IMG/VR virus record: IMGVR_UViG_3300044960_000513
Coordinates: 1-29,559 of that record
Length of the DNA: 29,559 nt
DNA from: a virus
Reading direction: 5' to 3' (one strand)
The notes beneath the pieces were generated by a model. That model was given only the letters and a program-made list of their open reading frames with translations, searched no databases and was not told the DNA's origin. The position numbers were made by a program, and so were the translations under genes. This document shows positions 8,184-16,037 of this stretch, piece after piece; the stretch's first letter is position 1, and each line of letters starts with the position of its first letter.

Positions 8184-8555
8184 TTATCCCTGCTTCACGC
8201 CGGGCGCGAGCAGTACGGTGAACAGGTCGTCGAGCACGGCGCTTTGCAGCGCGATGCCCGCGATGCGGTTGTTGACGCCGGCAGCGGGAGTCGCAGCCAC
8301 GGCCTTGCCGTTCGCATCGCTGGTGACTTCCTGGCCGCGAGTGATCGCTCCGCCCGCCTGCACGAGCGCGATGCCGCCATGAATTACATCCGTGGGCTCG
8401 CCGATCACGGTGTCAACGTCGGTGCTGACACCAATAATGAAGTCCGTCGCGGCGGCAGCTTGCACAACAGTCCTGTCGTCCGTCCCGAACTTCACAAAGC
8501 GGCGCTTGGAGATCGCCCCGCCCGCGTTGTAGTTCTTCGTCAGGCCTGGATTCAT
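8184..8555 (-). CDS. Capsid cement / decoration protein (DUF2190 type)
   Basis: 123 residues, ATG at 8555 with AGGAGG upstream. The sequence is small-residue and beta rich, for example RFVKFGTDDRTVVQAAAATD, GGAITRGQEVTSDANGKAVA and the closing LDDLFTVLLAPG. This pattern, an RFVKF-like strand then an ITRGxxVTSDxxGK turn, is characteristic of the DUF2190 capsid cement family that binds the outside of the expanded capsid. It is placed directly before the major capsid gene, as in lambda D-E. Confidence 0.85.
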   Translation of the reverse strand: MNPGLTKNYNAGGAISKRRFVKFGTDDRTVVQAAAATDFIIGVSTDVDTVIGEPTDVIHGGIALVQAGGAITRGQEVTSDANGKAVAATPAAGVNNRIAGIALQSAVLDDLFTVLLAPGVKQG

Positions 8556-8605
8556 TCTCTTTTCCCTCCTATTTGCGAATCGGTTTGCCCGGCAGGCTGA
8601 TTCGC

Positions 8606-9058
8606 CTACAGGCCCATCTCCGTGCGCACATGCGCGACGGCCTCAGCGACCGTTACGTGTACGCCTTGCTTCGCCTGCTCAGACTGGTAGTTCCGGGCCT
8701 TCTGCGCGACCACCTTCGGGTCTGGCTCCTCTTTCTTGGCCGGACTTGCCGGGGCTTCCGCGTGCGGCACGGGCGCGGGCGCATCGGCCTTCAGATCACC
8801 CAGGGTCTTGGCGCGCTTTTCTTTTTCGGCGGCCAGCACCTTCACCGCTGCTTCCGGCCCTGTGGTCTTGCCGTCGAACTTCAACTCGGCAATCAGGGCC
8901 TCGTGCCCGGGCACCGCCTGAGCCTCCACGGCCTTGATTCGTTCGCGCTCGGCGGTCGCGCCGTCGGCCTTGCCGCGCTCATAGGCCGCCTGCTCCAGCG
9001 CCTCGATCTCGCTCTTCAGTTCGGCTCGAAGCTCAGCGGTCAACGCTTCGCTTTCCAT
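8606..9058 (-). CDS. Scaffold-like head assembly protein (Nu3-like position)
   Basis: 150 residues, ATG at 9058, overlapping the 3' end of the protease gene by 19 bases; GAAAGGAG upstream. Residues 1-50 are a Glu/Ala-rich helix (ELRAELKSEIEALEQAAYER), the middle holds GHEALIAELKFDGKTTGPEA, then comes an Ala/Pro linker and a short basic C-terminus. Scaffolding proteins of lambda-like phages are helical, short-lived and encoded at the end of, or overlapping, the protease gene. Here it is a separate overlapping frame rather than an in-frame internal start. Scaffold role is inferred. Confidence 0.65.
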   Translation of the reverse strand: MESEALTAELRAELKSEIEALEQAAYERGKADGATAERERIKAVEAQAVPGHEALIAELKFDGKTTGPEAAVKVLAAEKEKRAKTLGDLKADAPAPVPHAEAPASPAKKEEPDPKVVAQKARNYQSEQAKQGVHVTVAEAVAHVRTEMGL

Positions 9059-9957
9059 GCGATTCTCCTTTCGGTCAGGATTTGCCGGGTAAACGCCCGC
9101 GCTCGTTCATGTGTTCTTTGCTCGTGCTCCTGGTTCAGCTGGCGAACCAGACCGGCTTCGGTGGAGACCCCGTCCACCAGGCCCGCCTCAATCGCTTTGC
9201 TGCCCAGGAAAATCCGCCCATCGGCCATCTTGTCGAGCACGGTCTCCACGCCGGTGCCGCGATGCCGCGCCACTTCGTTCACGAACACGCTGTACACGTG
9301 ATCCACCTGCTCCTGAATCGCGGCGCGCGCCTCGTCGCTCAGGGGCTTGTGCTCGCTGGCAATCCGCTTGTACTTGCCAGCGGTGATCTCGGTCGTCTTC
9401 ACTCCGCGCATCTCTTCGGCCATGCTGATGTCGGTGTGCGTGGCCACGACGCCGATGCTGCCCACCTGCGTCGTTTCGCCGGTGATCAACACGCGGTCGG
9501 CGGCGCTCCCAATCCAGTACGCGGCGCTGGCCATCATTCCGTTTGCCAGCGCCACGACTGGCTTCCTGCCGCGCGCTTCATAGATCGCCCGCGCCAGCTC
9601 GAACACGCCGTCCACGCTTCCGCCCGGGCTGTCCACACTCAGCAGGATCGAGTGCGCGCGGTGATCGTTGAGAGCGGCTTTGAAGTCGCGCTCCACGAGC
9701 TGCGTGCTGACGCCGCCGCTGACGCGCGTGAACAGGTTCATGCGCTTCGCGATCACGCCCTCGATGGGCAGGACGGCGACGCCTTCGACGACCTGGTAGC
9801 CTTGCTGTTCGTTATTCAGAGGATGGCCCAGGCGCCCTTCGATGGCGCGCAGGTCGATCTTTTCGCCGCGAAGATGCGTGAAGTAGATTTCGCGGATCTC
9901 CAGCAGCTTCTCCGGCACGATGGCCCAGGGAGCGTTGAGCACCTCAAGCAGCCGCAT
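9040..9957 (-). CDS. Prohead protease, S49 (SppA/ClpP-fold) family
   Basis: 305 residues from ATG at 9957, overlapping the portal gene end by 14 bases; the longer start at 10041 lies well inside the portal gene. Hallmarks of S49 peptidases are visible: strand plus turn SVDSPGGSVDG (about residues 107-117), nucleophile Ser in ANGMMASAAYWIGSAAD (Ser about 144) and general-base Lys in TAGKYKRIASEHKPLS (Lys about 195). In lambda-type phages this enzyme (gpC) processes scaffold and portal inside the prohead. The genes on either side (portal and scaffold) fit exactly. Confidence 0.9.
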   Translation of the reverse strand: MRLLEVLNAPWAIVPEKLLEIREIYFTHLRGEKIDLRAIEGRLGHPLNNEQQGYQVVEGVAVLPIEGVIAKRMNLFTRVSGGVSTQLVERDFKAALNDHRAHSILLSVDSPGGSVDGVFELARAIYEARGRKPVVALANGMMASAAYWIGSAADRVLITGETTQVGSIGVVATHTDISMAEEMRGVKTTEITAGKYKRIASEHKPLSDEARAAIQEQVDHVYSVFVNEVARHRGTGVETVLDKMADGRIFLGSKAIEAGLVDGVSTEAGLVRQLNQEHEQRTHERARAFTRQILTERRIAWKAKR

Positions 9958-11548
9958 CTTCGCGCTCCCCTTGTTCCCGGTCGGTGCCGCGCTCCGGCTG
10001 CGGCTGCGACGTATTGCCGGGGCCGGGCGCATTGACCACAATCAAGCCGTCGCGCTCGCGCATCCGGCGCTCTTTCACCTGCTCGCGGTGCTTGTCCTTC
10101 CACACGCCGCCGGTCAGTTGCATCGTCTCTTCGGCCAGCGTGCTGACGCCGATCTCCAGGCGCTTTGCGGCGGCGTCCACTTCTTTCGTCGGATCAATCT
10201 GCGCGGGCGCGTCGCCGATCCAGTCCGCTTGCAGGTAGGCGATGCGCCGCGCCGGATCGTCGAAGAATCCAGGCGCGGAAATGCGGCCAAGCGCGACGGC
10301 TTCTTCCATCCAGGCCTCGTACACGGGCGCGCAGAACGTCTGCGCCAGGAACTCCCGGCGGAGGCGAAAGAACTTCCAGGCCTCCATCAGCGCCGCGCGC
10401 GCCGCGCTGTAGCTGGCCGTGAAGTGCTTGATCAGCACCTCGAACGGCAGCCCGAGCGCAACACCGATCTGCCGCAACACCGACTGCACAAACGGGTCAA
10501 AGGCCGTGTTCGGACGGTTCGGGCTGACAGTGGTGATGTCCTCGCCTGGAGCCAAGTCCACGATGGTGCCCGTGCCGAGGCGAATCTCCGCGTTGTTCGG
10601 TGCCACAGCGGGATCGCCCGACGGGGGCGCAAAGCCGTCGCCCGATTCGGACTTGACAAACACGGTCAGCAGAGAAGCGACCACGGCGGCCATCAGTTCG
10701 GACTCGGTGTATTTGTCAAGCTGCTTGAGCGGCTCGATCACCGGGGCCAGGTAGGGCACGCCGCGTGTCTGGCCGGGCCGCGTGCGCTCGAAGATATGCA
10801 GCACATTGCGGCGGCTCGTTCGCCCGCCAAAGGCGGGCACGCGGATAGACTCGCGCTTGATTCCATCGATGCTGCCTGGATGATGGCGCAGGATGTGGTA
10901 GGCCACGGGCGCGCCGTTCGCGTCCAACTCGACGCCCGCGACGATCTTGTTGCCCGCGTTCTCCTTCTTGCCTGTGGGCGTCTCGACGCGGTCGGCTTCC
11001 ACCACCTGCACGCGCAGCGCGCAGGGATTTGTACGGCTCTCGATCATCGGCAACAGGACAAAGGCGTCGCCGCTTTCGAGCGCGGAGCGGAAGACCAGGC
11101 TTTGCAGGCCGTAGAAGTTCTGCGTGCGGGTCACATCGCACTCCGCGGACTCGGCCCACACCCGGAACTCGCGCTCCACCTGAGCCGTCCACTCGTCGGC
11201 CTGCTCCTCGGTCATGCCCAGGGCTTCCCAATCGGGGCGAGGAAGCAGGCTCAGGCCCGTGCCCACGACGTTCATGACCACGGTGTTGACGGCGCCCGTG
11301 GCCAGCGGAGCGTTGCGCACCATGTCGCGGCTGCGCGCGCGCAATGTTTCCAGATCAAAGAGCGTGTCCTCGTCGGCGCTCGCGGGCGTAACGAACCAGT
11401 CCTTCAGCGACCGCCGCGTGTAGCTCGCTCCCGTCCAGCTACCGGCAATGGCCATAACCATCCGCGCACGCATCCGCTGCGCTGCCCATGCAGGCGAGAA
11501 GTAGCCCACGGCGCGTTCGAGCCAATTCAGTTGTGGTGGTGCGTTCAT
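9944..11548 (-). CDS. Portal protein, lambda gpB family
   Basis: 534 residues. The ATG at 11548 overlaps the preceding stop (ATGA junction), whereas the longer open frame to 11791 would cover the whole preceding gene in another frame. Recognisable features are an N-terminal RMRARMVMAIAGSWTGASYT, RNAPLATGAVNTVVMNVVGT, and NRPNTAFDPFVQSVLRQIGV followed by LGLPFEVLIKHFTASYSAAR, the last being the strongest signature of lambda-type portals. The Gln- and Glu-rich tail is disordered. The portal forms the dodecameric DNA channel at one capsid vertex and is where terminase docks. Confidence 0.93.
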   Translation of the reverse strand: MNAPPQLNWLERAVGYFSPAWAAQRMRARMVMAIAGSWTGASYTRRSLKDWFVTPASADEDTLFDLETLRARSRDMVRNAPLATGAVNTVVMNVVGTGLSLLPRPDWEALGMTEEQADEWTAQVEREFRVWAESAECDVTRTQNFYGLQSLVFRSALESGDAFVLLPMIESRTNPCALRVQVVEADRVETPTGKKENAGNKIVAGVELDANGAPVAYHILRHHPGSIDGIKRESIRVPAFGGRTSRRNVLHIFERTRPGQTRGVPYLAPVIEPLKQLDKYTESELMAAVVASLLTVFVKSESGDGFAPPSGDPAVAPNNAEIRLGTGTIVDLAPGEDITTVSPNRPNTAFDPFVQSVLRQIGVALGLPFEVLIKHFTASYSAARAALMEAWKFFRLRREFLAQTFCAPVYEAWMEEAVALGRISAPGFFDDPARRIAYLQADWIGDAPAQIDPTKEVDAAAKRLEIGVSTLAEETMQLTGGVWKDKHREQVKERRMRERDGLIVVNAPGPGNTSQPQPERGTDREQGEREDAAA

Positions 11549-11766
11549 TCGTGCGGCACCACGGCGCCTCGCGTCCTCACGCCGCCCCGCGCGAGCTGCT
11601 TCACCATCTGCTGCCAGTAGCGGATGTTCTCGCGGATCTCGCGCGCGTCTGCTCGGGTGAAGGTGCGCCCGCCCAGCGAATAGGCCTGCCCCTTGGCCAC
11701 CGCCGAATCCGCAGTCAGCCATTCGTTCAGGTGTTGCTCCGCTTGCGCTAGCGTCAGTCCGGCCAT
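11545..11766 (-). CDS. Small head-tail joining protein, DUF6148 / gpW-like
   Basis: 73 residues, ATG at 11766. Contains LTLAQAEQHLNEWLTADSAV, GQAYSLGGRTFTRADAREIR and ENIRYWQQMVKQLARG, the pattern of the small DUF6148/gpW-type phage proteins encoded between terminase and portal. These are helical with a beta hairpin and in lambda (gpW) close the portal before tail addition. There is no clear ribosome binding site. A candidate promoter lies immediately upstream, so the transcript may have a very short leader. It is the first gene after an intergenic break and so heads the head-gene operon. Confidence 0.8.
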   Translation of the reverse strand: MAGLTLAQAEQHLNEWLTADSAVAKGQAYSLGGRTFTRADAREIRENIRYWQQMVKQLARGGVRTRGAVVPHE

Positions 11767-11778
11767 AACGCGCGTGCG

Positions 11779-11808
11779 AGTATGCAGACACCTCTAGGTG
11801 TGCGTCAA
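11779..11808 (-). promoter_or_regulatory. Candidate promoter with palindromic operator upstream of head operon
   Basis: Reading leftwards, TTGACG at 11808-11803 is followed after 18 bases by CATACT at 11784-11779, a fair match to a sigma-70 type -35/-10 pair. Inside the spacer, 11788-11801 holds ACACCT-CT-AGGTGT, a 6-base inverted repeat that could bind a dimeric regulator and block the promoter. The start codon is only 12 bases after the -10, so the leader would be extremely short. By-eye call. Confidence 0.45.
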
Positions 11809-11816
11809 TTGTCTTG
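11791..11816. repeat. Two-part repeat, copy A
   Basis: CCTCTAGGTGT (11791-11801), then four bases, then CAATTGTCTTG (11806-11816). Both 11-mers recur in the same order and orientation at 17654-17683. Copy A overlaps the candidate promoter of the head operon. Confidence 0.7.
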
Positions 11817-11858
11817 GTGAATACGACAGGTCAATTAGGAGAGTACTGGAAAGGCTAC

Positions 11859-11882
11859 TCCTGCCCAATCATTAGGGCAGGA
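11859..11882. terminator. Hairpin directly after the terminase large subunit gene
   Basis: TCCTGCCC (11859-11866) and GGGCAGGA (11875-11882) form a perfect 8-base-pair stem with an 8-base loop, 3 bases beyond the terminase stop on the minus strand. No U-run follows on either strand, so this may be an attenuator, an RNA-processing site or a weak terminator rather than a standard one. Confidence 0.5.
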
Positions 11883-11885
11883 ACT

Positions 11886-13817
11886 CTACAGCAATCCGCT
11901 GCTTCGCACGCGGCGAACACGCGCCGTCAGTGTCTCCGGCGACTGGCCCTGACGCACGGCCTCGGCGAGCTTGCCCAAGTCGCGGTAGATGGCCGGGGCG
12001 ATGAAGTGTTGCAGGGCGAACAGCCCGGCATGGCAATACACCGTCAGATCAAGTGCCTCATTCCGATTGTAGGTCTTGACGTAGAGCACCTTCTTTGTGC
12101 GCGTGCGTTTGTCGCGCACGGTGATCTTCTTCTCGCCTGTCAGTTGCTCCAGGTACTCGTCGGTCGCCCATTCCGGGAGGTGCATGTAACCGGGGCCGGG
12201 CCTGGGAATTTTCATCCGCGCGAAAACGCGATCTTTGGCGGCGTAGGTCGCCACGGCGAAGAGGCGAATGTTGCTGCGCTTGGTCGAGCCTTCCTGTACC
12301 AGCCCCGGCTTACTCAGATAGTCCACGCCCTTACAGGCGAAGATGCGGCGGCGGGTATGCTGGCGCGGAAGAACGTAGTCGTACACGCTGTCCGCGTGCG
12401 CGCCGGCGTCCACCAGTGTGATCGCGGGCGTCAGCACCGGTCCGCGCGGATGCTGCCACTGCTTCAGCAGGAACTGGTCTAGCTGCTCCCACACGTTGAC
12501 GGCCGTCTCCGGGTCAACTTCGACGCCGGGGTTGCCCCAAAAGACTTCGTGGGCAATGAGCCAGGATTCTTCGCCTGGCCCGAAGCCCACGATCTGCGCC
12601 TCAATGCGGTTGTGCTGCACGTCCGCCGCCGCGACAAGCGCACACACGCCTTCAGGAATAGGGGCCGCATACTTCTCCCGGCGCACCGCCAGCACATGCG
12701 CACCGAAACTCTCCCCGCCTTCGTCCCATGTCTCACCGAGACGCAGGTTCACGAACGCCTTCAGCTTTTCCGGGTTGTCCTGGGCCTCGGTCCACTCCTG
12801 GGCGAGCTCATGCCAGTTGAGGCGCCACGGGCTGTAGAGCGCATTGATGTGGAAGCCAACAACCTTCGTGCGCTCGGGGAACTTGGCTCTCCATTCCCCA
12901 CCTGCGAGCATCCGCTGTTTGTACTTTTCGTCTATGCCCTTGCCGCACTGGGGATCGACGCACAGATAGCGAACCGTCTCAGGGACGGGATTCCCGTTCG
13001 TGTCTTTCTCCCACACCAGGCGGTGCACGCCGTTTTCATCGCGCCAGCAGAGCACCTGCATGTGCCCGCAGAACGGGCACGGCACGAAGTAGCGCATCTG
13101 ATTGCTGCGCTCGTAATCGGCCTCGATGCGCGAGAGGCTCTTAGGCTTGCCGGGCGTGCTGCCCTTGAGGATCTTCGCGTCGTCGAACGTGTCGGTGCGC
13201 CGCGTGGCAATCTCCACGGGATCGCCCTCGCCGTCCACGTCGTCCGGGTAGCCATCCACTTCATCGAGCAGCAAGATGGCGATAGGATCGGAGCGCAGGC
13301 CTGCCCCAGCGTTTGCGCCGGTGATCTTCAGGAAGCCGCCGTCAAATTCCTTAAGCAGCATGGAATTTCCAGGCCGCCGCGACGTGGCTTCGCGCACCTT
13401 CGCCTTCAGCGCGGGGCAGGCGGCGATCATCGGCGCGATGCGTTTCCGGCTGTATTCCTTGGCTGTGTGGTCGGTGGGCTGCACCAGCATGATGGGCTTG
13501 GGGTCAGCGTCAATGAAGTAGCCCACGATGTTGTTCAGCACGCCATCGCTCCAGCCCACCTGAGTGCTTTTCATGCAGACGATCTCGCGCACCTCGGGAT
13601 TGAGGATGGCGTCCATCATCTCGCGCTGGAAGGATTCGGTGACCCACTGCCCAGGGCGGGCGCTGGTGCCTTTAGGAAGGATTCGGTTGCGCTCGGCCCA
13701 CTCGCTGACCTTCAGCGTCGGCGGCGGAGCCAGCAGTTGCCGCGCCAGGCGGCCCCGTGCGCTCCGAATCCGGGCCAGCGGTTCCGGTGTGGTCAGCGGT
13801 TCCATTGGCAAACTCAT
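11886..13817 (-). CDS. Terminase large subunit, GpA family
   Basis: 643 residues. After about 36 leader residues comes the family start motif KVSEWAERNRILPKGTSARP. A Walker-A-like CMKSTQVGWSDG lies at residues 81-92 and a Walker-B strand ILLLDEVD at 181-188. A zinc-ribbon-like pair CPFC and C-x4-C lies near residues 245-290. The nuclease half starts near AAADVQHNRIEAQIVGFGPG, with DAGAHADSVYDYV further on. The protein cuts concatemeric phage DNA and powers packaging. Its ATG at 13817 lies 146 bases inside the small subunit gene and lacks a clear ribosome binding site, so translation is probably coupled. Start could also be the ATG at 13805. Confidence 0.94.
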   Translation of the reverse strand: MSLPMEPLTTPEPLARIRSARGRLARQLLAPPPTLKVSEWAERNRILPKGTSARPGQWVTESFQREMMDAILNPEVREIVCMKSTQVGWSDGVLNNIVGYFIDADPKPIMLVQPTDHTAKEYSRKRIAPMIAACPALKAKVREATSRRPGNSMLLKEFDGGFLKITGANAGAGLRSDPIAILLLDEVDGYPDDVDGEGDPVEIATRRTDTFDDAKILKGSTPGKPKSLSRIEADYERSNQMRYFVPCPFCGHMQVLCWRDENGVHRLVWEKDTNGNPVPETVRYLCVDPQCGKGIDEKYKQRMLAGGEWRAKFPERTKVVGFHINALYSPWRLNWHELAQEWTEAQDNPEKLKAFVNLRLGETWDEGGESFGAHVLAVRREKYAAPIPEGVCALVAAADVQHNRIEAQIVGFGPGEESWLIAHEVFWGNPGVEVDPETAVNVWEQLDQFLLKQWQHPRGPVLTPAITLVDAGAHADSVYDYVLPRQHTRRRIFACKGVDYLSKPGLVQEGSTKRSNIRLFAVATYAAKDRVFARMKIPRPGPGYMHLPEWATDEYLEQLTGEKKITVRDKRTRTKKVLYVKTYNRNEALDLTVYCHAGLFALQHFIAPAIYRDLGKLAEAVRQGQSPETLTARVRRVRSSGLL

Positions 13818-14265
13818 TGGCCAAAGCGGTCAGGGCCTCGCGTATCGCTTTATCGAGCCGCGTTTTTACAACCGTGCGATTCTCACCTTCGAGATGCGGC
13901 GCGAGTCGCGCAGGCAAGGTGAGCAGCCGCTGGCGCAGCACGGTGAAGATCGCGCCCAATTCCTGCTCATAGACGCCCGCCGGGATCAGCTCGCCCCGCC
14001 GCGCGCCGAGTTCCAGTTCCTCCCGGTCCGCCTGAGCCTTGATCAGCCGCTGGCGCTCCTGGCGCAGCGACGCGCCGATGGCGTCCTGGGGAATCTCCCG
14101 GCGCTCGAGGGCCTTTTGCAGGTAGCGGACGTACCACATCAGACAGAGCCCGACGTCGTACTTCCCCTTCTCGGGACGCGGCATCCCCTCGGCGACCAGT
14201 TGCTGCACGCGGCGCACGCCGATGTTCAGGGCGCGCGCCACCTTTGCGACTCCGACCAGCGCCAT
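13672..14265 (-). CDS. Terminase small subunit, Nu1-like DNA packaging protein
   Basis: 197 residues, ATG at 14265 with GGGGTGAGG upstream. Residues 4-30 (VGVAKVARALNIGVRRVQQL) form an Excisionase/Nu1-type winged-helix DNA-recognition helix pair. Residues about 70-145 form a helical oligomerisation region containing LIKAQADREELELGARRGEL, typical of Nu1-family proteins. The last 50 residues are Gly/Ala/Thr-rich and overlap the large subunit gene in another frame. The partner of the GpA-type large subunit, it recognises the packaging start site on phage DNA. Confidence 0.85.
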   Translation of the reverse strand: MALVGVAKVARALNIGVRRVQQLVAEGMPRPEKGKYDVGLCLMWYVRYLQKALERREIPQDAIGASLRQERQRLIKAQADREELELGARRGELIPAGVYEQELGAIFTVLRQRLLTLPARLAPHLEGENRTVVKTRLDKAIREALTALANEFANGTADHTGTAGPDSERTGPPGAATAGSAADAEGQRVGRAQPNPS

Positions 14266-14271
14266 GCTGCC

Positions 14272-14823
14272 TCACCCCTGGGGCACCCAGGATTTCCCGA
14301 AGTCCGCCCGCTCGCGGCCCACCTGCTCCGGCATTCCCGCGCGATCTTCCAGCCGCTCGACTTCTTCGTCTTCCATGCCCAGCCGCTCGATGATGTCGGC
14401 CTTCTCGACCCCCTCAGCAACCATCGTGCGGACGATCTCGGCCATCGGCAGCACGGCGTGCGTGCCGCGCGCGCGGTTGTGGCGGATCGTGCTCATCATG
14501 CGGTGCACCGGGTCGAGCGCGACTTTGACCACGGGCACCATCCCGCCGTAGAGCTCGATCAAGCGCAGATCACCGCTGACCACGTAGCGGTGGAAGCCGT
14601 CCACAATGGTGTAGTCCGGCAGCACGACGATGGGCTGCGTGAAGCCATCTTCCAGGATGCTGACGATCAGCAACTCCAGTTCCGGCGGGGCCACTCGGTT
14701 CGGGTTGTAGTGGTTCGGCTTCAGCTGGTCGCGATGTACCCACTCGACGCGGCTCACCGGCTCGCTGGCCAGATCGCGCGGAGCGCCTGCAACGACTCGC
14801 TCGATCTTCGCATTCTCTGCCAC
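14272..14823 (-). CDS. ParB/sulfiredoxin-fold protein, IbrB-like
   Basis: 183 residues from GTG at 14823, which lies 4 bases after the stop of the PAPS-reductase-like gene; a TTG at 14850 would overlap that gene and has no ribosome binding site. Motifs: DQLKPNHYNPNRVAPPELEL, then ILEDGFTQPIVVLPDYTIVD and GFHRYVV, where GFHRY replaces the GERR box of chromosomal ParB; later TIRHNRARGTH. The C-terminal half is helical and HTH-like (IIERLGMEDEEVERLEDRAG). IbrB of E. coli is a ParB-domain protein paired with IbrA, a PAPS-reductase-like protein, and the same pairing is present here. Biochemical role of the pair is not settled in the family; a DNA-linked nucleotidyl or regulatory activity is possible. 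Confidence 0.85.
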   Translation of the reverse strand: MAENAKIERVVAGAPRDLASEPVSRVEWVHRDQLKPNHYNPNRVAPPELELLIVSILEDGFTQPIVVLPDYTIVDGFHRYVVSGDLRLIELYGGMVPVVKVALDPVHRMMSTIRHNRARGTHAVLPMAEIVRTMVAEGVEKADIIERLGMEDEEVERLEDRAGMPEQVGRERADFGKSWVPQG

Positions 14824-14827
14824 CGGC

Positions 14828-16012
14828 TCAGTACCTCGTGCCCAGGTCAAGCTCGGTTACGTCGGCGATGCTGACGCCGGCCTTCTTCCGCGCCTGCGTC
14901 GCGTGGCTGTTCATCGTGCGGCTCCGGCGGCCTTTCAGGTCACCGCGATTGACCACCATCGCCAGGAACTTCCAGCTGAGGCCGGTAAGCAGATCGGGCT
15001 GCTCTTCAGGGACGGGCCTGCTGGTCTTGGTTTTGTGCTCGCGCAGCAGCATCACCAGGTTCTTGGCGATGGCTGCCTTCAGCTCCCCCGGATAGAGATC
15101 GAGCAGGCGGTATGTCCACTCGCGCCAGGTCAGGCCGGGCGGCTTTTCGATCTTCCCGTAGCCGTAGAGTTCGGTATTCGCGTAGCGGCCCGCCGTGGCC
15201 GCCCCGTGCACGCGCGCGATCATCTTGTGCCAAAGGTCAGGCCAACACTGCGCGTAAATCCAGAGGCCGCTCAAAGGCTCTTCGCCGTAAGGCGGGCAGA
15301 CGCGCTGGTCGCTCAGCGGCATCCCGGCTTTCTGCATCAGGTCGTAGGCGCGGTTGTAGTCCCAGCCGAAGCGTTTCGGGGCGACCCACACGTCGAACGT
15401 CGTCCAATCGTAAATCGGGCTGACCGGGTAGCTGTAGCCTTCGCGCGGGTTGCCGATCCAGTTGTCGCGCAGCTTCATGGCCACGCTGCGATAGCGTCGC
15501 AGCGATTCATCGGCGCGGATGCCGCGAATGTCGGCCACGGTGCCGTGTTCCTTGCCGTAGACCAGGTGGGCCAGCTCGGGGATGCCCATGCCCCAATGGA
15601 AGCCGGGCAGTTCCGTGATTGCCCCTTCCGGCATTGGGCGCACCCAGAGGTGTTTCTCCGCCGGGTTCCAGCAGTGCCAGTAGGGCTGTTTGCGGCTGCA
15701 AGCGTTCCTGTGGCGCACGGGGATGCAGAGCCACTTCAGGCGCACGTCCGGGCGCTGGGCTACGCGCGCGACGTATTCGATGGTTTCCGGGTGAATCGCT
15801 TCTTCGTCCCAAAAGTACACTTCGAGCGGCGTGCGGCCCAGTTCACGCGCGACCTGCAAAGTCAGGTTGAGGCAGACGGTCGAATCCTTGCCGCCGCTGA
15901 AGCTGACCACGACGGTGTCGAACCGCTCGTAGCACTCGCGGATGCGGCGCAGCGCCGCCGCGTAAACGTCTTCCTCGACCAATTGCTTCTTGTAGATTCG
16001 CGTCTTGGCCAC
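14828..16012 (-). CDS. PAPS-reductase-like PP-loop protein, IbrA-like
   Basis: 394 residues, GTG at 16012 with GGGAGG about 8 bases upstream. The PP-loop ATP-binding motif FDTVVVSFSGGKDSTVCLNL is at residues 31-50 with the core SGGKDS at 39-44, shared with PAPS/APS reductases, DndC and tRNA thiolation enzymes. Further motifs are YFWDEEAIHPETIEYV, IRGIRADESLRR and SPIYDWTTFDVW, all usual in this phage and plasmid subfamily. Several cysteines (CIPVRHRNAC, then CSRKQPYWHC region) might hold a metal or sulfur. It sits between a cupin and the IbrB-like gene, in one transcription unit. A host-type sulfate assimilation role is unlikely in a phage; sulfur or nucleotide chemistry on nucleic acid is an inference. 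Confidence 0.88.
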   Translation of the reverse strand: MAKTRIYKKQLVEEDVYAAALRRIRECYERFDTVVVSFSGGKDSTVCLNLTLQVARELGRTPLEVYFWDEEAIHPETIEYVARVAQRPDVRLKWLCIPVRHRNACSRKQPYWHCWNPAEKHLWVRPMPEGAITELPGFHWGMGIPELAHLVYGKEHGTVADIRGIRADESLRRYRSVAMKLRDNWIGNPREGYSYPVSPIYDWTTFDVWVAPKRFGWDYNRAYDLMQKAGMPLSDQRVCPPYGEEPLSGLWIYAQCWPDLWHKMIARVHGAATAGRYANTELYGYGKIEKPPGLTWREWTYRLLDLYPGELKAAIAKNLVMLLREHKTKTSRPVPEEQPDLLTGLSWKFLAMVVNRGDLKGRRSRTMNSHATQARKKAGVSIADVTELDLGTRY

Positions 16013-16037
16013 GCGTGCGCCTCCCGAACCTTCGGGA

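Noticed and set aside
9920-11620. Long plus-strand open frame of 566 codons opposite the portal gene
   Set aside because: Antisense shadow of a G+C-rich gene; translation is rich in His, Arg and Ala with no domain, and the portal frame carries clear family motifs.
12549-13922. Long plus-strand open frame opposite the terminase gene
   Set aside because: Composition and lack of motifs mark it as antisense to the terminase; no ribosome binding site or promoter seen.
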